A stretch of 64,000 nt of DNA, from contig CM033401.1 in the NCBI GenBank assembly GCA_019426215.1, positions 17,179,134-17,243,133 on the forward strand, in the 5' to 3' direction. Source of the DNA: Buddleja alternifolia. Lineage: Eukaryota > Streptophyta > Magnoliopsida > Lamiales > Scrophulariaceae. The position numbers and the translations under genes were made by a program. The notes beneath the pieces were generated by a model. The model was not told the DNA's origin. It worked only from the letters and a program-made list of their open reading frames with translations, and did not search any database. Positions 34,795 through 48,214 of this stretch are shown in pieces (the stretch's first letter is position 1; the number at the start of each line of letters is the position of its first letter).

Positions 34795-37700
34795 TGAACA
34801 TGCTAGTTTGGAACGTCCGTGGTATTGGAAATAAGAACACGGTGACTCGAATAAGAAGATTATGCAGGAGGTACGATTTAAAAATTTTGGTAATCATTGA
34901 ACCAAAAATTCAGCTTGACAAATTTATAATGATGCGTGAGTTTGGATTTCCTAATATTTTATGTAATGTCAATAATCATATTTGGTTGTTCTTTAATGAT
35001 GAGTACAAAGTTGATGTTTTAACTAATAATGATCAATTTTTGCATGTACAAATTCAATCTACAATGCTCCAAAAACCTATCTATTGTACTTGGGTACATG
35101 CGAAGTGTACTAGAGAAGAGAGACTCCACCTTTGGGACTATCTGCGCGAGATCAATCCTTCTGGAAATCCGTGGATTGTGGGGGGTGATTTTAATGTTAT
35201 CATGAATGCCAGTGAAAAGAGGGGTGGTGCAGCACCTAAGAGAAGATCTATGGAGGACTTCGTGAACCTGGTTTTGGATTGTGGTCTTGCAGATGCAGGG
35301 TTTGATGGCAGTCCTTTCACTTGGAGTGTCAAGCGGGGAGTTTTCCAACGTCTTGACCGAATCCTTCTTTCAAGCTCTTGGCAGGAAATGTTCCAAATCA
35401 CTTCGGCTCATCACCTACATCGTTCAAAAGAATCTGACCATAGCCCTCTCCTGGTCTCTCTAACCGATTATAAAAGATCCGGCCCATCTTCATTTCGGTT
35501 TCTCAATGCTTGGATTTGTCACGAGAGTTTTGTTCACACAATTAACACCTCTTGGAACAATCCCATCCACGGTATTGGATTGGAAAAATTCCATCGTAAA
35601 TTGTCTAGGCTCAAAGGAACTCTTAAGACTTGGAATAAGGAGGTGTTCGGTAATGTTTTTGAGAATGTCAAGCTTGCTGAGGAAGAAGCTAGACGCTGTG
35701 AGAAGAATTACGATATTAATCCTTCTGAGGATAATCTTTGTGCTATGAATAAATCAGCTGCCATTTTCACCTCGTCATATGTTGATTGAAGAGGATTTTT
35801 GGAGGCAAAAAGCGGCATGTAATTGGCTAAGAGATGGAGAGCGCAACACTAGGTTTTATCATTCTTGGGTAAAAAGAAAACGTAGTAAAGGAAGAATTCA
35901 TAGTATTGTGGATAATAACCAGGTGCTTACGGACCGGGGAGACATTCAGAACTCGGCTGCTAGTTATTTTGAAAAAAGTTTTTTCTGGTTCCTCTGATTT
36001 GCAAGAGATTGCTAATTTAGATCATGTTCCGGAAATTCTGACGTCTGATGATAGATTCTTGTTGGATGCAGTTCCAACTTTGGAGGAGGTGCGGACGGCA
36101 GTTTGGAGTATCGATCCGTATAGTGTCGCTGGTCCTGATGGATTTTCTGCTCTGTTTTATCAAACATGTTGGAATATTATTAGTACGGATTTGATGGAGG
36201 CGGTTTTGGAGTTTTTTACAGGAACTCCTTTACACAGAAGTTTTACCTCCACTTCTATTTCTCTCATTCCTAAAGTTCAAACTCCGCGTACTTGGAAGGA
36301 TTTCCGGCCGATTAGCTTATGCAATGTTAGTAACAAGGTTATTACAAAGATCTTGGCTACTAGACTTGCGCATTTTCTTAATAAGGTGATATCTCCAAAT
36401 CAAACGGGATTTATAAAAGGGCGCAATATTATTGACAATATTCTTCTAGCGCAAGAGTTATGTCATGAAATCAAAAGGGGAAAAAGAGGAAATAACATTA
36501 TGCTGAAGTTAGATATGGCAAAGGCATATGATCGGGTGGAATGGAAGTTTTTGTATGCCATTATGAATAAGTTGGGTTTCTCGCATAATTGGATTAATTG
36601 GGTTAAAAATGCGGTTGAAAATTGTTGGTTCACAGTCCTTATTAATGGGGAAGGAGTAGGATATTTTAAATCGGGTAGGGGGCTTCGACAAGGTGATTCA
36701 CTTTCACCGGCTCTTTTCATCTTGGCGGCCGAATTCTTTTCAAGAGGTCTTGAGAAATTATTTCAAGATTATCCGGAGATGCAATATGACTCTGGTGGGG
36801 GCACACTTATTAGCCATTTAGCGTATGCAGATGATGTTATAATTTTCTCGAAAGCAACTTCTAGGGGTTTATCTCGTCTGATGGAGTTTTTAAACTACTA
36901 CGAAAGGGGATCCGGGCAGCTTCTTAATAGAGATAAATCTACATTCATTTTGGGAAAATCGGCTCCCAAAAAAAGGGTGAGAAAAGTTCGTAGAATAACG
37001 GGGTTTGAACAAGAGATACTTCCTTTCATTTATTTGGGTGCTCCGCTGTTTAAAGGAATTAAAAAGGCCTCCCTTTTTGATGATATTGTTAGTAAGATTA
37101 CCACTCGATTAGGGGGGTGGGAGAAGTCCATGTTATCGCAAGGAGGTAGACTAACTTTAATCAAGAGTGTTTTATCTTCGATGCCTCTTTACCTTATACA
37201 GATGCTTGACCCTCCTAATAATGTGATACAATGTTTAGATCGGCTTTTTAACCGTTTCTTCTGGGGGACAACAGAGAACTCGAAAAAAACACATTGGATA
37301 TCATGGGAAAAAATTTGTTACCCTCAAAATGAAGGCGGGCTTGGTGTTCGTGATTTACGGGATGTGAAAAATGCCTTTGGAATGAAACTTTGGTGGAAGA
37401 TGAGAGCTGGTGATTCTATGTGGTCGGAGTTCATGAAGAAAAAGTATTGTAGTAAAGACCACCCCGTGGTCGCGCCTATTAAAGCAACTGCCTTGAGGAT
37501 TTGGAAGCGATTGGGCCAAATGCGTGACGTTGCAGAGTATTATATCGGCTGGAGCTAGGGGATGGTTCCTCATCCTTTTGGTTCGATAATTGGATTGGAG
37601 AGGGTGCTTTATACTGCATAATGTCGGATCCGCACAATACTCGAGAGCTTGTTTCAGACTACTGGTCGAGGGGTAAATGGGATATAGACAAACTAAAACA

Positions 37701-38878
37701 AGTTCTTCCTGAGACCATGGTAAATCGGATTTCTTCGACCCCCATTCTTGATGGAAGCAAGGACAAAGCTATATGGACTGTTTCTCAAAGTGGCGAATTT
37801 ACTACAAAAACAGCTTGGGACGTTAGTCGAGTGCATTTGGATATTAGCCCTACATTCGCGGATATTTGGTCGAAATCTCTTAGACCAACTATATCTATTT
37901 TTGTGTGGAAAATGATGCATAATTTTCTTCCCGTGGATAGCATTATTAAAGCTAGAGGAGTCAATATTGTCTCCAAATGCCACTGCTGCAAAGAAGGTAA
38001 TTTAGAAACCCTTAATCATGTTTTTATGGATAGTGAACCTGCTAGATATCTTGGTGAGTATTTTTCCAATTTATGCATGTTTAATATTCCTAATACGACT
38101 AATCTTGTTACTTGGTGGCATGCTTGGCGTATCGGAGGTAATAAACAAAGTGCTCGTGTGCTTATCCCGATCCTTATTTCGTGGTTTATTTGGTTGGCAA
38201 GAAACAAATCTAAATTCGACGGGATTGTGGTGAATGCGGTGAAAATCAAGTTGCAAATTGAGTTTTACATTAAATCTTTATTTCGTTCCGGGCTTCTCAC
38301 TATGAAAAATTTGAGGGGGGAAGAATGTCTAGCTAATTATCTTGGTATTAAAATTGGTCGTGCTACCTACCTTACTTCCTGCCGGGTGCAATGGAGCCCG
38401 CCAAATGAAGGATGGGTGAAGTTGAATACTGATGGTGCGTCGAGAGGTAACCCAGGCGAGTCCGGAGCAGGTGGACTTATTCGGGACCATAGGGGTAAGT
38501 TACATTTCGGTTGCCACTAATACGTATGCGGAGATGTTCGGTGTTTGCATGGGATTGGAGATGTGTCATGAGATGGGTTTCACAAAAGTTTGGGTGGAGT
38601 TAGATTCGCAAGTTGTGATCGCGATGTTACATAATGGTTCTCCGGGAAGCTGGGAGTTTCAAAATCTGCTTCAACGGATTCGTGTGATTAGCATGAAGAT
38701 GGACATTAATTTTACACATATCTTTCGTGAAGGAAACTCGGCAGCAGACTTCCTTGCTAACAAAGCTTGTGATGAGAAAATGTCAACAAGGATGGACGAG
38801 AGAATGGCTCCGGCTACTCTATTAGCTATGACTAAAATGGATCTTATTCTACCTATTTTTAGATTTAGATGGGTGTGA
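34791..38878 (+). pseudogene. LINE ORF2 (endonuclease, RT, zf-RVT, RNase H) with frameshifts
   Basis: The endonuclease (34791-35789) has all key motifs: NVRG, IEPK, GGDFN and SDHSP. The reverse transcriptase (35906-37558) has RPISLCN, DMAKAYDRVEW and YADD. A zf-RVT segment (RPTISIFVWKM, CHCC) lies in 37621-38520, and an RNase H at about 38410-38800 keeps its acidic residues (NTDGA, AEMFG, ELDSQ, SAADF). Frame breaks occur near 35780, 35985 (beside AAAAAAG/TTTTTT), 37550 (AAG to AG, one base lost) and 38500. With so few lesions the copy is young but not autonomous. Confidence 0.93.
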
Positions 38879-39110
38879 GTATTTTTGTTTGTAAGGGAGT
38901 AGTACTCCTTATTTATGGTTTTAATTATGATTGTAAGGGAGTAATTACTCCTTATTTACATGTTTTCTTAGATGCTCTTGCCAGGGAGGTAGCTCTCCTA
39001 ATTTACAGCTTTCCTTGAATTTTATATAGAAGGGATGAGGGGCCCGAAAACATCCTCCCCCGCCAGGGTGGTTCTTTAAAAAAAAAAAAAAAAAAAGTAC
39101 TTTCTTACGG

Positions 39111-40152
39111 AATTGCGTTTGATCTGGTTCTCTACAAGAGGACAATCCTTGCATTTTCATCTAAATTCACCTATAATATGTAGTCATGTATGATAGTTAA
39201 ATACAAGTTTCAAAGTCATTTCTATCCGGGTTTTGCAGCTTCCCACTAGTTCCAGGCCACACGAAATTATATAGGGAAAATTGTAATATTGTTGCAAGCT
39301 AGTTCCAATTTTAGTCTTGTTTGCATACTTACAAAGTTAATCTTTCAAGACGAAAGCATTAATTTCCAACTTTGGTCCAAGCTGTTATAAAATGGAAGGA
39401 ATATCACACCTTAAATGCACGAACCATTGAAATTTAGTACTCATCATATGCAAGACATATGATTAAATTAACAGTTCTCGTCAATTTTTTATTTAACGAT
39501 TGAGACTAAAAATATAAAAACAAAAAATTACATCTTATAATATTGGACTAAAATTATGAGACATTTGCTGATGAAATTTTACCAAAAATACATATCAAAC
39601 TGGTCGCTCAAGTAAAGGAAAAATGGTGTGGCTTTATTCATGTGTTGAATTTAACCACTCACATATATTCCTTCCCTCCACATATTAGTCTGGGTTTTAG
39701 TCTAGAACTATTTTGTTGGCTAGCACCATAAACGAAGTAGTTGGTGATTCGAAGGATGTGTGGATACACTTTAGAGGTGCGACGCACGGAGTGCTTCTAC
39801 CAGGATACGCATCTTGTGAGGATCCATTACTTGGGGTTGTGAAGATCCTACCGTTGACGAAGACGAAGGAGTTTTATATTACTAGGTAATATTGTTGATC
39901 CTTCTATTCATACTTTAATTGAGCAAATCATCATTCCTGTTTCGGGTGGTCGTGCGTTTACTGTCAAAATTTTAATTTCCACTGCCACGGGCCACCCGAG
40001 AAATACCCAACCCTTCATTTAGATATTGTATTTGGTGTAACTTCACATTCAGGATTAAGGATTTATGGTGATAATTTGGGAGCTCCTTGTTTTTCACTTA
40101 AGAAGAGCTTCAAGAAACAAAGAACACATATTATCTTCTGCAATTGTTTTTT
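39111..40152. other. AT-rich intergenic stretch
   Basis: No gene or element ends recognised. Confidence 0.4.
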
Positions 40153-42085
40153 GGGGGAATGATATTGGCACTCCAAAAATTACTAGAGGAGCTCCAATTT
40201 CAAATTTTGTATTATACTATGACAAAGATACCCATAAGTCCTAAATTACATTAGTATTTAAAGTTATATTCCTAATCTACCCTTATGCTACTAAAATTTA
40301 ACAAACATATTTTGGTTGCAAAGGGCTGACTGTGGTTTACCACCACATACCATATTTTCACCACCACCATTAGAATTTGTCATTTATAGTGCACGTATTA
40401 ACTACTTTTTTCTTTTGCTAATTCATGAAGCATACACATAACATACGTAACAATGTGATGTAATACCAACCAAAATAAAGAACTTGAACTAGAATTTATT
40501 CGGTCTTGTAAGACAACAAACTTCATTTTACAAATTAGATAAAGTGTTTAGCTAATAAGATTTATATTACTGAGTGAAAAAAGGAAAGAATAAGGTCTTA
40601 AATATAGTCTACAAAACAAAGAACACTTCACTCTCTGCATATTAATGTCAAGTCAACAACTTTAGATTTTTATTCTTGCAATAATTTTAGTACGCTACAA
40701 CTGTTACGCGTAAAGAAGTGCTCAAATCAAAGGAGAACACTTCATTCTCTGCATATTAACGTCAAAACCAATAACTTTAAATTTTTATTCTTGCAATAAT
40801 TTTAGTACGCTACAACTGTTGCGTGTAAAGAAGTGCTCAAATCAAGTATCGCCCTAATAAAATGGAGAAATAAAAATATTAGGAGTGTCTATAAACTTTT
40901 CAATATCCATATAAATAGACAAAGTATAAAATTATATACACAAAGATCAAACAAAGAGAATTTTACTTTATGGTACTTTAATGTTCCCGATTGCAGAACT
41001 TCCTGCATGTATTGAACATATATTTTGCAGCAATGCAATTCTAACATATTGGTTGGCACAATATCGAAAAAAATGTGGATAGACGAGATCCTCTATTGAG
41101 ATAGGTCAATTTAATTCATAACAATTACAAGTCATCCTTCTCAATTGTTCTTTTTCATATCTACCAAAGGAGATGAATTAATAAAACTAGAAAAAGAAAA
41201 GTTAAAGAACTTAAAACTGAACAAAGACTTTTAACAATGGATCATTAGCATGTAAAAACAAATTATAATCAAGAACATCACACATTTAAATATTAAACAT
41301 AAAAGTTCAATGGCATATAGTGATTAGCATACAGTTATTGCATGGGCAGAGGCACACATAGGCGTTTTTAATTTGGACATCCATAGTGTTTTTTTTTTCC
41401 TTGTATAAGTGGACATCCATACTCGGGAAGTTTAAAATCTATAGAATCAATGAACTATATCTTAGTTAATTATTTGAATCAAGACATTTTAAAACTTTTA
41501 AGAACAACAAAATAACTTATGATAGGAAAATTCAGTGACTAACCTTACAATAAATAGTAAACAAAGCAAATGAATAGAAATAAAATATTATATAAAGCTA
41601 AAATTTTATATTACGAAGTATACAGGGGAAAGTTACCACTTCCATTGATCTAAGATGAATTGCATGCATGCTAGAGTTCTAAAATATTTTTTGTATTCAT
41701 CAATTCAAGTATCTCATTCAACGTGGAAACAACTCCCTAAATGTATTTAATATAATGCTATTTTTCTCCATTGTTATGGTTTTATTTAGCATAAAAGATA
41801 TGGTGAAGTGGTGGACAAATTGTGCAACTTAATTAATATTGAATTATAGTTTTAGTAGATAGTGGAATTAAAATAGAGATTTGGTGGAATTAAAATGGAG
41901 ATTTAGTGGCATGCGCACGTGAGGATTAAGAAAAGATGAGAGTAATATGAAAACTAAGGGCATAGTCTTACAAATTTATAATTATTGTTTTTTATTTAAA
42001 GGTGGATATTTTTGTCGCTTTCTTAGAAAGAGAAATCAAAGTGGAGCTCCTTTAATAATTTGTGGAGCTCCAATATCATTCCCCC
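40153..42085. mobile_element. Non-autonomous TIR DNA transposon, 1.9 kb
   Basis: Terminal inverted repeats of about 43 bp start GGGGGAATGATATTGG at both ends (right end read on the minus strand) and continue with GGAGCTCC-like sequence. T runs of 6 and 8 flank the ends, so a duplication is possible but unprovable. The interior is AT-rich with no transposase. Confidence 0.75.
40621..40847. repeat. 114-bp tandem duplication inside the TIR element
   Basis: Copies at 40621 and 40735 (GAACACTTCA then TTTTAGTACGCTACAACTG), a few percent diverged. Confidence 0.9.
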
Positions 42086-42352
42086 TTTTTTTTATAACTT
42101 TGAACTTTTACTAAATTATACCATTGTTTTTATGAAATAGTCATTAATTATTGTTTCGGTTTTTACGTATATTACCATATCTATTTAAGAACCAAAAAAT
42201 GGTGGACATAAGAGGTGCATTCACTTTCATATGTAATATATTATTTTTCAATAGATTATACTACTTCTAAATTAATACTTTTTTGGAAGCAGTTGTTCAA
42301 TTAAATTTTATATTATGAAAAAACTCATATTTGAATAAATAGAATTTTGGGT

Positions 42353-42428
42353 ATAAAAAGATTTTCTAGATTCATACTTCTGTACTTATAATAAAAAGAT
42401 TTTCTAGATTCATACTTCTGTACTTATA
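42353..42428. repeat. 38-bp tandem duplication
   Basis: ATAAAAAGATTTTCTAG repeats at 42353 and 42391 with no differences seen. Confidence 0.92.
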
Positions 42429-43678
42429 ATTAATTTTTTTTCTAAATAAGAAAATTAGAATTCATGTTTGCATAAAATATTTGAAATATATAAACATACT
42501 TAAGAAATAAGATTTATAAATCACAAAGAGAATTCACGATTAATCAAGTGAATATTATCCTTTAGGAGTTTGGAGTTCTATTTTTAAATTATTTGATTTT
42601 GGATGCCTCATTATTTATTATTTATTATTATTATGTCATTTGAGAGTTTTTCATTCTTCAACACAGTGAGAGTAAATCTTTTTTAGTTTTAAAAGTTAAG
42701 GATATTTTAGTATTCAATTAGTAATATAACAAAAAAAGTGAAGGAGAAGAGGTTCATACCAATATTTCAGAGGTGGGACGTGTGAATATCAAATGACCAT
42801 AGATTAAGGGAGGTCAATGCAATTATCCCCTTCTTAAAGAGGTCTCGAAGTGCTTATTGTCTCATGAAGTGGTCACACAAAATGTCAAAAATCCAAAACC
42901 ATAGGGTGGTCTAGAATCATTTTGCACTCTTACTCTAATCAATTTCCTGATTCACCTCTTAATTTGGCTATTTAAGTAGCTTTTTTTTTCCCCATCCCTC
43001 TTCATCATCCCCCCCGAATATTTATGGTTATGTTCATTTTCTTTCTCTTATCACTATAACTTATTTTCACAAAATGCAGGAAATGCCAACAATGAATTGG
43101 CTAACTTTAGGAATGAGTTGACTATTGTTCTAGGTCAGAATTAACTTAATCTATACTCAGTCAGGATGACCTCGTAAAACGAATTAATACTAGCAAATCA
43201 AGATTATAGACTGTATTCGGGTTACCAAGTTGCCTACGTACCTCTTGGGGATCAAATCTCAAGTAGTTCAAATGTGATATATGGCTCTCCTATTGTATCG
43301 TCAATTCGTAAACGAACTTTTCCAAACTTATAGGTAACGGGATCCTACTATTAAGTCTTTTCCTAAATATCGAACATATGAATGAGCTTACAAAGCATAT
43401 TAAATGCTTAGATTCCAGTTCCCTGCTCTCAATAAATGCAAGTATTTATAGTGTTCACACGCTGGACGAATACTGTTCCTCCAGCTGTGAACCTTGCTAG
43501 GATGACGCCACGTGTCCTCAATGGATGGTCAGGATCATACTTCTTCGGTTCGGATCATGGGTTGGCCCGACCCGAATTAGAAAAAACACGCAGATCTTGT
43601 AGTGTTTTGCAATTATAAGGTCCACCAAGGATCATAATGCGCAATTAGAAGAATAAAGAAAGAAAGTGAATAAAAAAA
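42429..43678. other. Intergenic, unidentified repeat
   Basis: 43130-43620 has GTTGCCTACGTACCTCTTGG, a string I associate with plant retroelement ends, but no boundaries could be set. No gene seen. Confidence 0.3.
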
Positions 43679-44817
43679 GATAGCAACATCTCCTAAAGGC
43701 AAAAAATGAAGAATGAAGAATGAAGAACGTATTCTGAAGTTTGTGATAGATCTGAGAGTGATCTTTCTTGTTCTCTATTTATCGGATTCCATGAATAGTA
43801 AAAAAATTCTAAAATATTGGTATGCAATATGTTTACATTTAATCCAACTAGTAAAAACTACGTGCGTTGCACATAAATACCCATTTTTATATATACAAAT
43901 GATCAAGAAATATAACCTATACTTCATAAAACAATTTTTTTTCCTAATATTTTGTGATATCATTCACTTTTTATTTTTTTGTTGATTATTTTCTTTGAGA
44001 AATTTTTGTCAATTTATCATCATTGTTAATTTGGCATTTGAAATTCCATTATTTATTCTCTCTTTTTGGTTAAATTATGAAAACATTTGAATTCTAGATC
44101 AAATACAAAAATACACATATAAATTTTAGTTTAATTAAATTGAGCTTAGCCAACCCTTTTCCGTTCACATGACACATTAATTTATATTTGCCTATGTAAG
44201 GCCAAATTGAGTTTATATTAAAAATATTCAAATGTCTTTATTTTTTGTGTTGATTTTTTTTTCACCCATTAAGTTGCCTATTTCATGTATAGCTAGGAAT
44301 TCATTCTTATATACTGACAATCCAAGACTTTTAGGACCCAAAGACTTGCTAAGGAATGCAATAGGATGAAGGGGAGGTCTATGCTCAAAATTCTTTTTCA
44401 TTCATTAAATCTTTTCAATTTTATAATAATTTTTTGCAAATTATAGTATTACCTATCTTGCGATGTTAAAATATAACTTAGAAATTTATCTTTATATTAT
44501 ATTTTAGGAAAATATACTAACAATTTGTCAAAAAAAAAAATTTTATGCAAAAAGTCATGAAAATATTTCTCAATCCCAAATACCCCTTATACCAACTTTC
44601 TCAAACCAAAAATGTTTAATTTAACAAACTTGAACGGTCATGTTAGATCTATCCATGACAGACATGCTCAACTCTTTATTCAACTTACTCTATACAATTT
44701 TGAATACTAATCCAAGTCATCTTGGGTAAGGCCACCACTCACACTCACCTTTGATAAGGCAAAATGATTATGCTCTATTTATATAGAAAGTTTAAGAAAT
44801 AGAAATGATTCAACCTG

Positions 44818-46702
44818 TTCAAAATTGATGTTAAATAATACTTGCACATCGCCACGAAAACTTGCTGGAAAAGAAGAAGATAAAGGTATTGTTAATTAGA
44901 AACTCATGACTAATATCTAATTTATATTTCCAGGAAAATATGTATTTGTGGTTTCCTAGGACTAATGACATCAATTTATAGTAATCGGGTTTAATAAATG
45001 AAGAGTCAAGTAATTTAATAAACAAAGTTGATATGTGGTCTGAATAATAAACTATATCCATGCATTTTATTGGTTAGAAATGCAATTTTGTTAAGAAATA
45101 TATCATGAATAAGCTAAAAGGTGGTGGAAAGTTTTGGAAGTTGAAAGATGTAATTTTTGTATTAAGTGTATTATGGAAGATGTTATGAAAGAGTACTGCA
45201 ATTAATGGAGTAATTTGTATTATATGTGTTAACAAAATGTAACTATTATTTTTTATTTTAGCATTTATATAGATAGGTAGGCAACCTTTGCATAGGAAAG
45301 GCTTGCCAAGAGAGTTGAAGAGTTGTGGTTTATCATGTCATTAATAATTAATAGAATAATTGCTATTATATGGGTTAACATAATGTGACTATTATTTTTT
45401 AGTTTTAGGAAGGGTAAATTAGTCAAATCACAATTGGGAGAAACGCTTTCAAGATCCACACTTCTGTTCAAAATTGATGTTAAATAACGCTTGCACATCA
45501 CCGCGAAAACTTGCTGGAAAAGAAGAAAATGAAGGTGTTGTTAATTAGAAACCTATAAAGCACGGACATTTCAAAAATTATCTCCGAGCCATGTCGGGCT
45601 CTTGTCGGACACGACATGCCTCCTTCACGTGTCGGACACGATCAAATGCGTGTCCGACACGGTGATGAGATGGTTGGCAGTTTTTTTAAGAAATTAAAAA
45701 ATATGGGGTTCCAAATTTAAAAAGAAAAACTTCAAAAATCCTAATTTTAATTCTTGAGCATGTGAAACTTTGATCATATTTGTAATTGTTTTGTATTTTG
45801 TGTCTGTTTATATTTTTGTTTTGCATTCGTTATTGACTTATTGTTGATAAATAGTTGAATTTTTTCAAACATATAGAGATTAACAAAGAAGCAAAGAAAA
45901 TACAAATTTAACAATAAACAAGTAAACAACATTTTCATAGTTTATTTTTCTAACAAATTATATTGAGATTAAAATTAATATCTAATTTATGTAATATATA
46001 TATATATATATATTTGACACTCATGTCGGAGCCATGTTGTGTCCTAATTTATTGGAAAATGCTATGTCCCATGTCCGTACCGTGTCGTGTCTGTATCGCT
46101 TGTCACGTGTCCGCGCATCATACTTAGAAACTCATGTCTAATATCTAATTTATATTTCCAGAAAAATATGTATTTGCGGTTGCCATTGGGCCACCAACTT
46201 ATTGTAAAACGGGTTTAGTAAATTAAGTGTCAAGTAATTTAATAAACAAAGCTGATATGTGGTCTGAATAATCATTTTATTGGTTAGAAATGCAATTTTG
46301 TTTAGAAATATATCATGAATAAGCCAAAAGGTGGTGGAAAGTTTTGAAAGTTGAAAGATGTAATTTTTGTATTAAGTGTATTATGGGAGATGTTATGAAC
46401 GAGTACTGCAAGTCTGCAATTAAAGGAGTAATTTCTATTATATGTGTTAACAAAATGTAACTATTATTTTTGGTTTTAGCATTTATAATAGATTGGTAGG
46501 CAATCTTTGCATACGAAAGGCTTGTCAGGATAGTTGAAGAGTTGTGGTTTATCATGTCATTAATAATTAATAAAATAATTGATATTATATGGGTAAACAT
46601 AAAGTGACTATTATTTTTAGTTTTAAGAAGGGTAAAGTAGTCAAATCACAATTGAAAGAAACATTTTCAAGATTCACACTTTTATAATAGTATAGATATA
46701 GA
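44818..46702 (-). repeat. Internal duplication of the Helitron body
   Basis: TTCAAAATTGATGTTAAATA occurs near 44818 and 45475; the following ~650 bp (GGTGGTGGAAAGTTTTG, TTGTGGTTTATCATG) repeat, the second copy being split by the hAT element. A further ~271 bp (46703-46973) repeats the 5' end. Confidence 0.88.
45553..46123. mobile_element. hAT-type non-autonomous element in the Helitron
   Basis: 571 bp flanked by an 8-bp duplication TTAGAAAC (45545-45552, 46124-46131). Ends CTATAAAGCACGGACA and, inverted, GTATGATGCGCGGACA. The sister copy of the Helitron body at 44890 has the empty site. Subterminal GTGTC(G/C)GACACG-like repeats and a (TA)n core; no ORF. Confidence 0.87.
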
Positions 46703-48214
46703 TTTCTATTATATGTGTGAACAAAATGTAACTATTATTTTTGGTTTTAGCATTTATAATAGATTGGTAGGCAACCTTTGCACACGAAAGGCTTGTCAGG
46801 AAAGTTGAAGAGTTGTGGTTTATCATGTCATTAATAATTAATAGAATAATTGCTATTATATGGGTTAACACAATGTGACTATTATTTTTAAATTTAAGAA
46901 GGGTAAAGTAGTCAAATCACAATTGGAAGAAACACTTTCAAGATCCACAATTTTATAGTAGTATAGATATAGATTGTCTAACATTATAGTTTTTGTGAAA
47001 AAACTTGGTATTTTTTATTGCCTCTTTACTATGATTGCTGAGGTTACAATACATCATTTGGAAGATGAGAAAACATAGTGACGTGCTTTGATCGTAGTGG
47101 TTGTGATTTAAGCATTCAAACATTTTAGTGGGTGGGGGAAGGAGAAAGGGTTGAAGAAAGATGGGGAGAGCAAGAAAAACAAAGTAACCAATCAGACACC
47201 CAACCCGTGACGAAGGAAGAAGAATGAAGAAAGAGGGTGAATAAACAAAGATAGCAACATCTCCTAAAGGTAAAAAATGAAGAATGAAGAACTTATTCTG
47301 AAGTTTGTGAAAGATCCGAGACTGTTCTTTCTTGTTCTCTATTTGTCCGATTCCATGAATGGTAAAAAATCTAAAATATTGGTATGCAATATGTTTACAT
47401 ATAATCCAATTGTCTAACATTATAGTTTTTGTTGAGAATCTTGGTATTTTTATTGCCTCTTTACAATGATTGTTGAGGTTAAAATACATCACGTGAAAGA
47501 GGAGAAGACATAGTGAAGTGCTTTGATCGTAGTGGTTGTGATTCAAGCATTCAAACATTTTGATGAGTGGTGGAAGGAGAGGGGGTTGAGGAAAGATGGG
47601 AAGAGGAAGAAAAACAAAGTAGCCAATCAGACACCAAACGCGTGACGAAGGAAGAAGAATGAAGAATGAAGAAAGAGTGTGAATAAACAAAGATAGCAAC
47701 ATCTCCTAAAGGTAAAAAATGAATGAAGAACGTATTCTGAAATTTGTGATAGATCCGAGAGTGATCTTTCTTGTCTTTATTTGTCAGATTCCCTCAATGG
47801 GAAAAAAATCTAAAATATTGGTATGCAATATGTTTACACATAATCCAATTGTGTAACATTATAGTTTTTGTGGAAAAGCTTGGTATTTTTTATTGTCTCT
47901 TTACAATGATTGTTGAGGTTAAAATACATCATGTGAAAGACGAGAAGACATAGTGAAGTGCTTCGATTGTAGTGGTTGTGATTCAAGCATTCAAATATTT
48001 TAGTGAGTGGCGGAAGGAGAGGGGATTGATGAAAGATGAGGAGAGGAAGAAAAATAATGTAGTCATTCAGACACCCAATGCGTGATGAAGGAAGAAGAAT
48101 GAAGAAGGAAGAAAGAGAGTGAATAAAGAAAGATAGCGACATCTTCTAAAGGTAGGAAATGAAGAAGGAACAACGTATTCTGAAGTTTGTGATAGATCCG
48201 AGAGTGATCTTTCT

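Larger units (their letters stand above)
32584..39094 (+). mobile_element. Full-length L1-type LINE
   Basis: Flanked by a 16-bp target duplication AAGTACTTTCTTACGG at 32568-32583 and 39095-39110, with a poly(A) tail of about 20 bases before the right copy. It has a 5' UTR of ~670 bp, two ORFs that overlap as ATGA, and a ~200-bp 3' UTR with two similar GTAAGGGAGTA-CTCCTTATTTA stretches. The perfect duplication and complete 5' end point to a recent insertion. Confidence 0.95.
43848..46973 (-). mobile_element. Non-autonomous Helitron
   Basis: On the minus strand it starts TCTATATCTATACTACTAT (46973) and ends with a hairpin GTGC-AAC-GCAC (extended by two flanking pairs), 12 bases, then CTAG (43848). 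It sits between A and T. The array unit near 47400 shows the uninterrupted site (AATCCAATTGTCTAAC), which confirms both ends. No Rep/helicase. The 5' terminus is duplicated (second start at 46702) and the body is tandemly repeated. Confidence 0.88.

Noticed and set aside
46953..47702. 249-codon minus-strand open frame
   Set aside because: It is generated by the ~440-bp tandem array and repeats the same peptide; it also crosses the Helitron edge.
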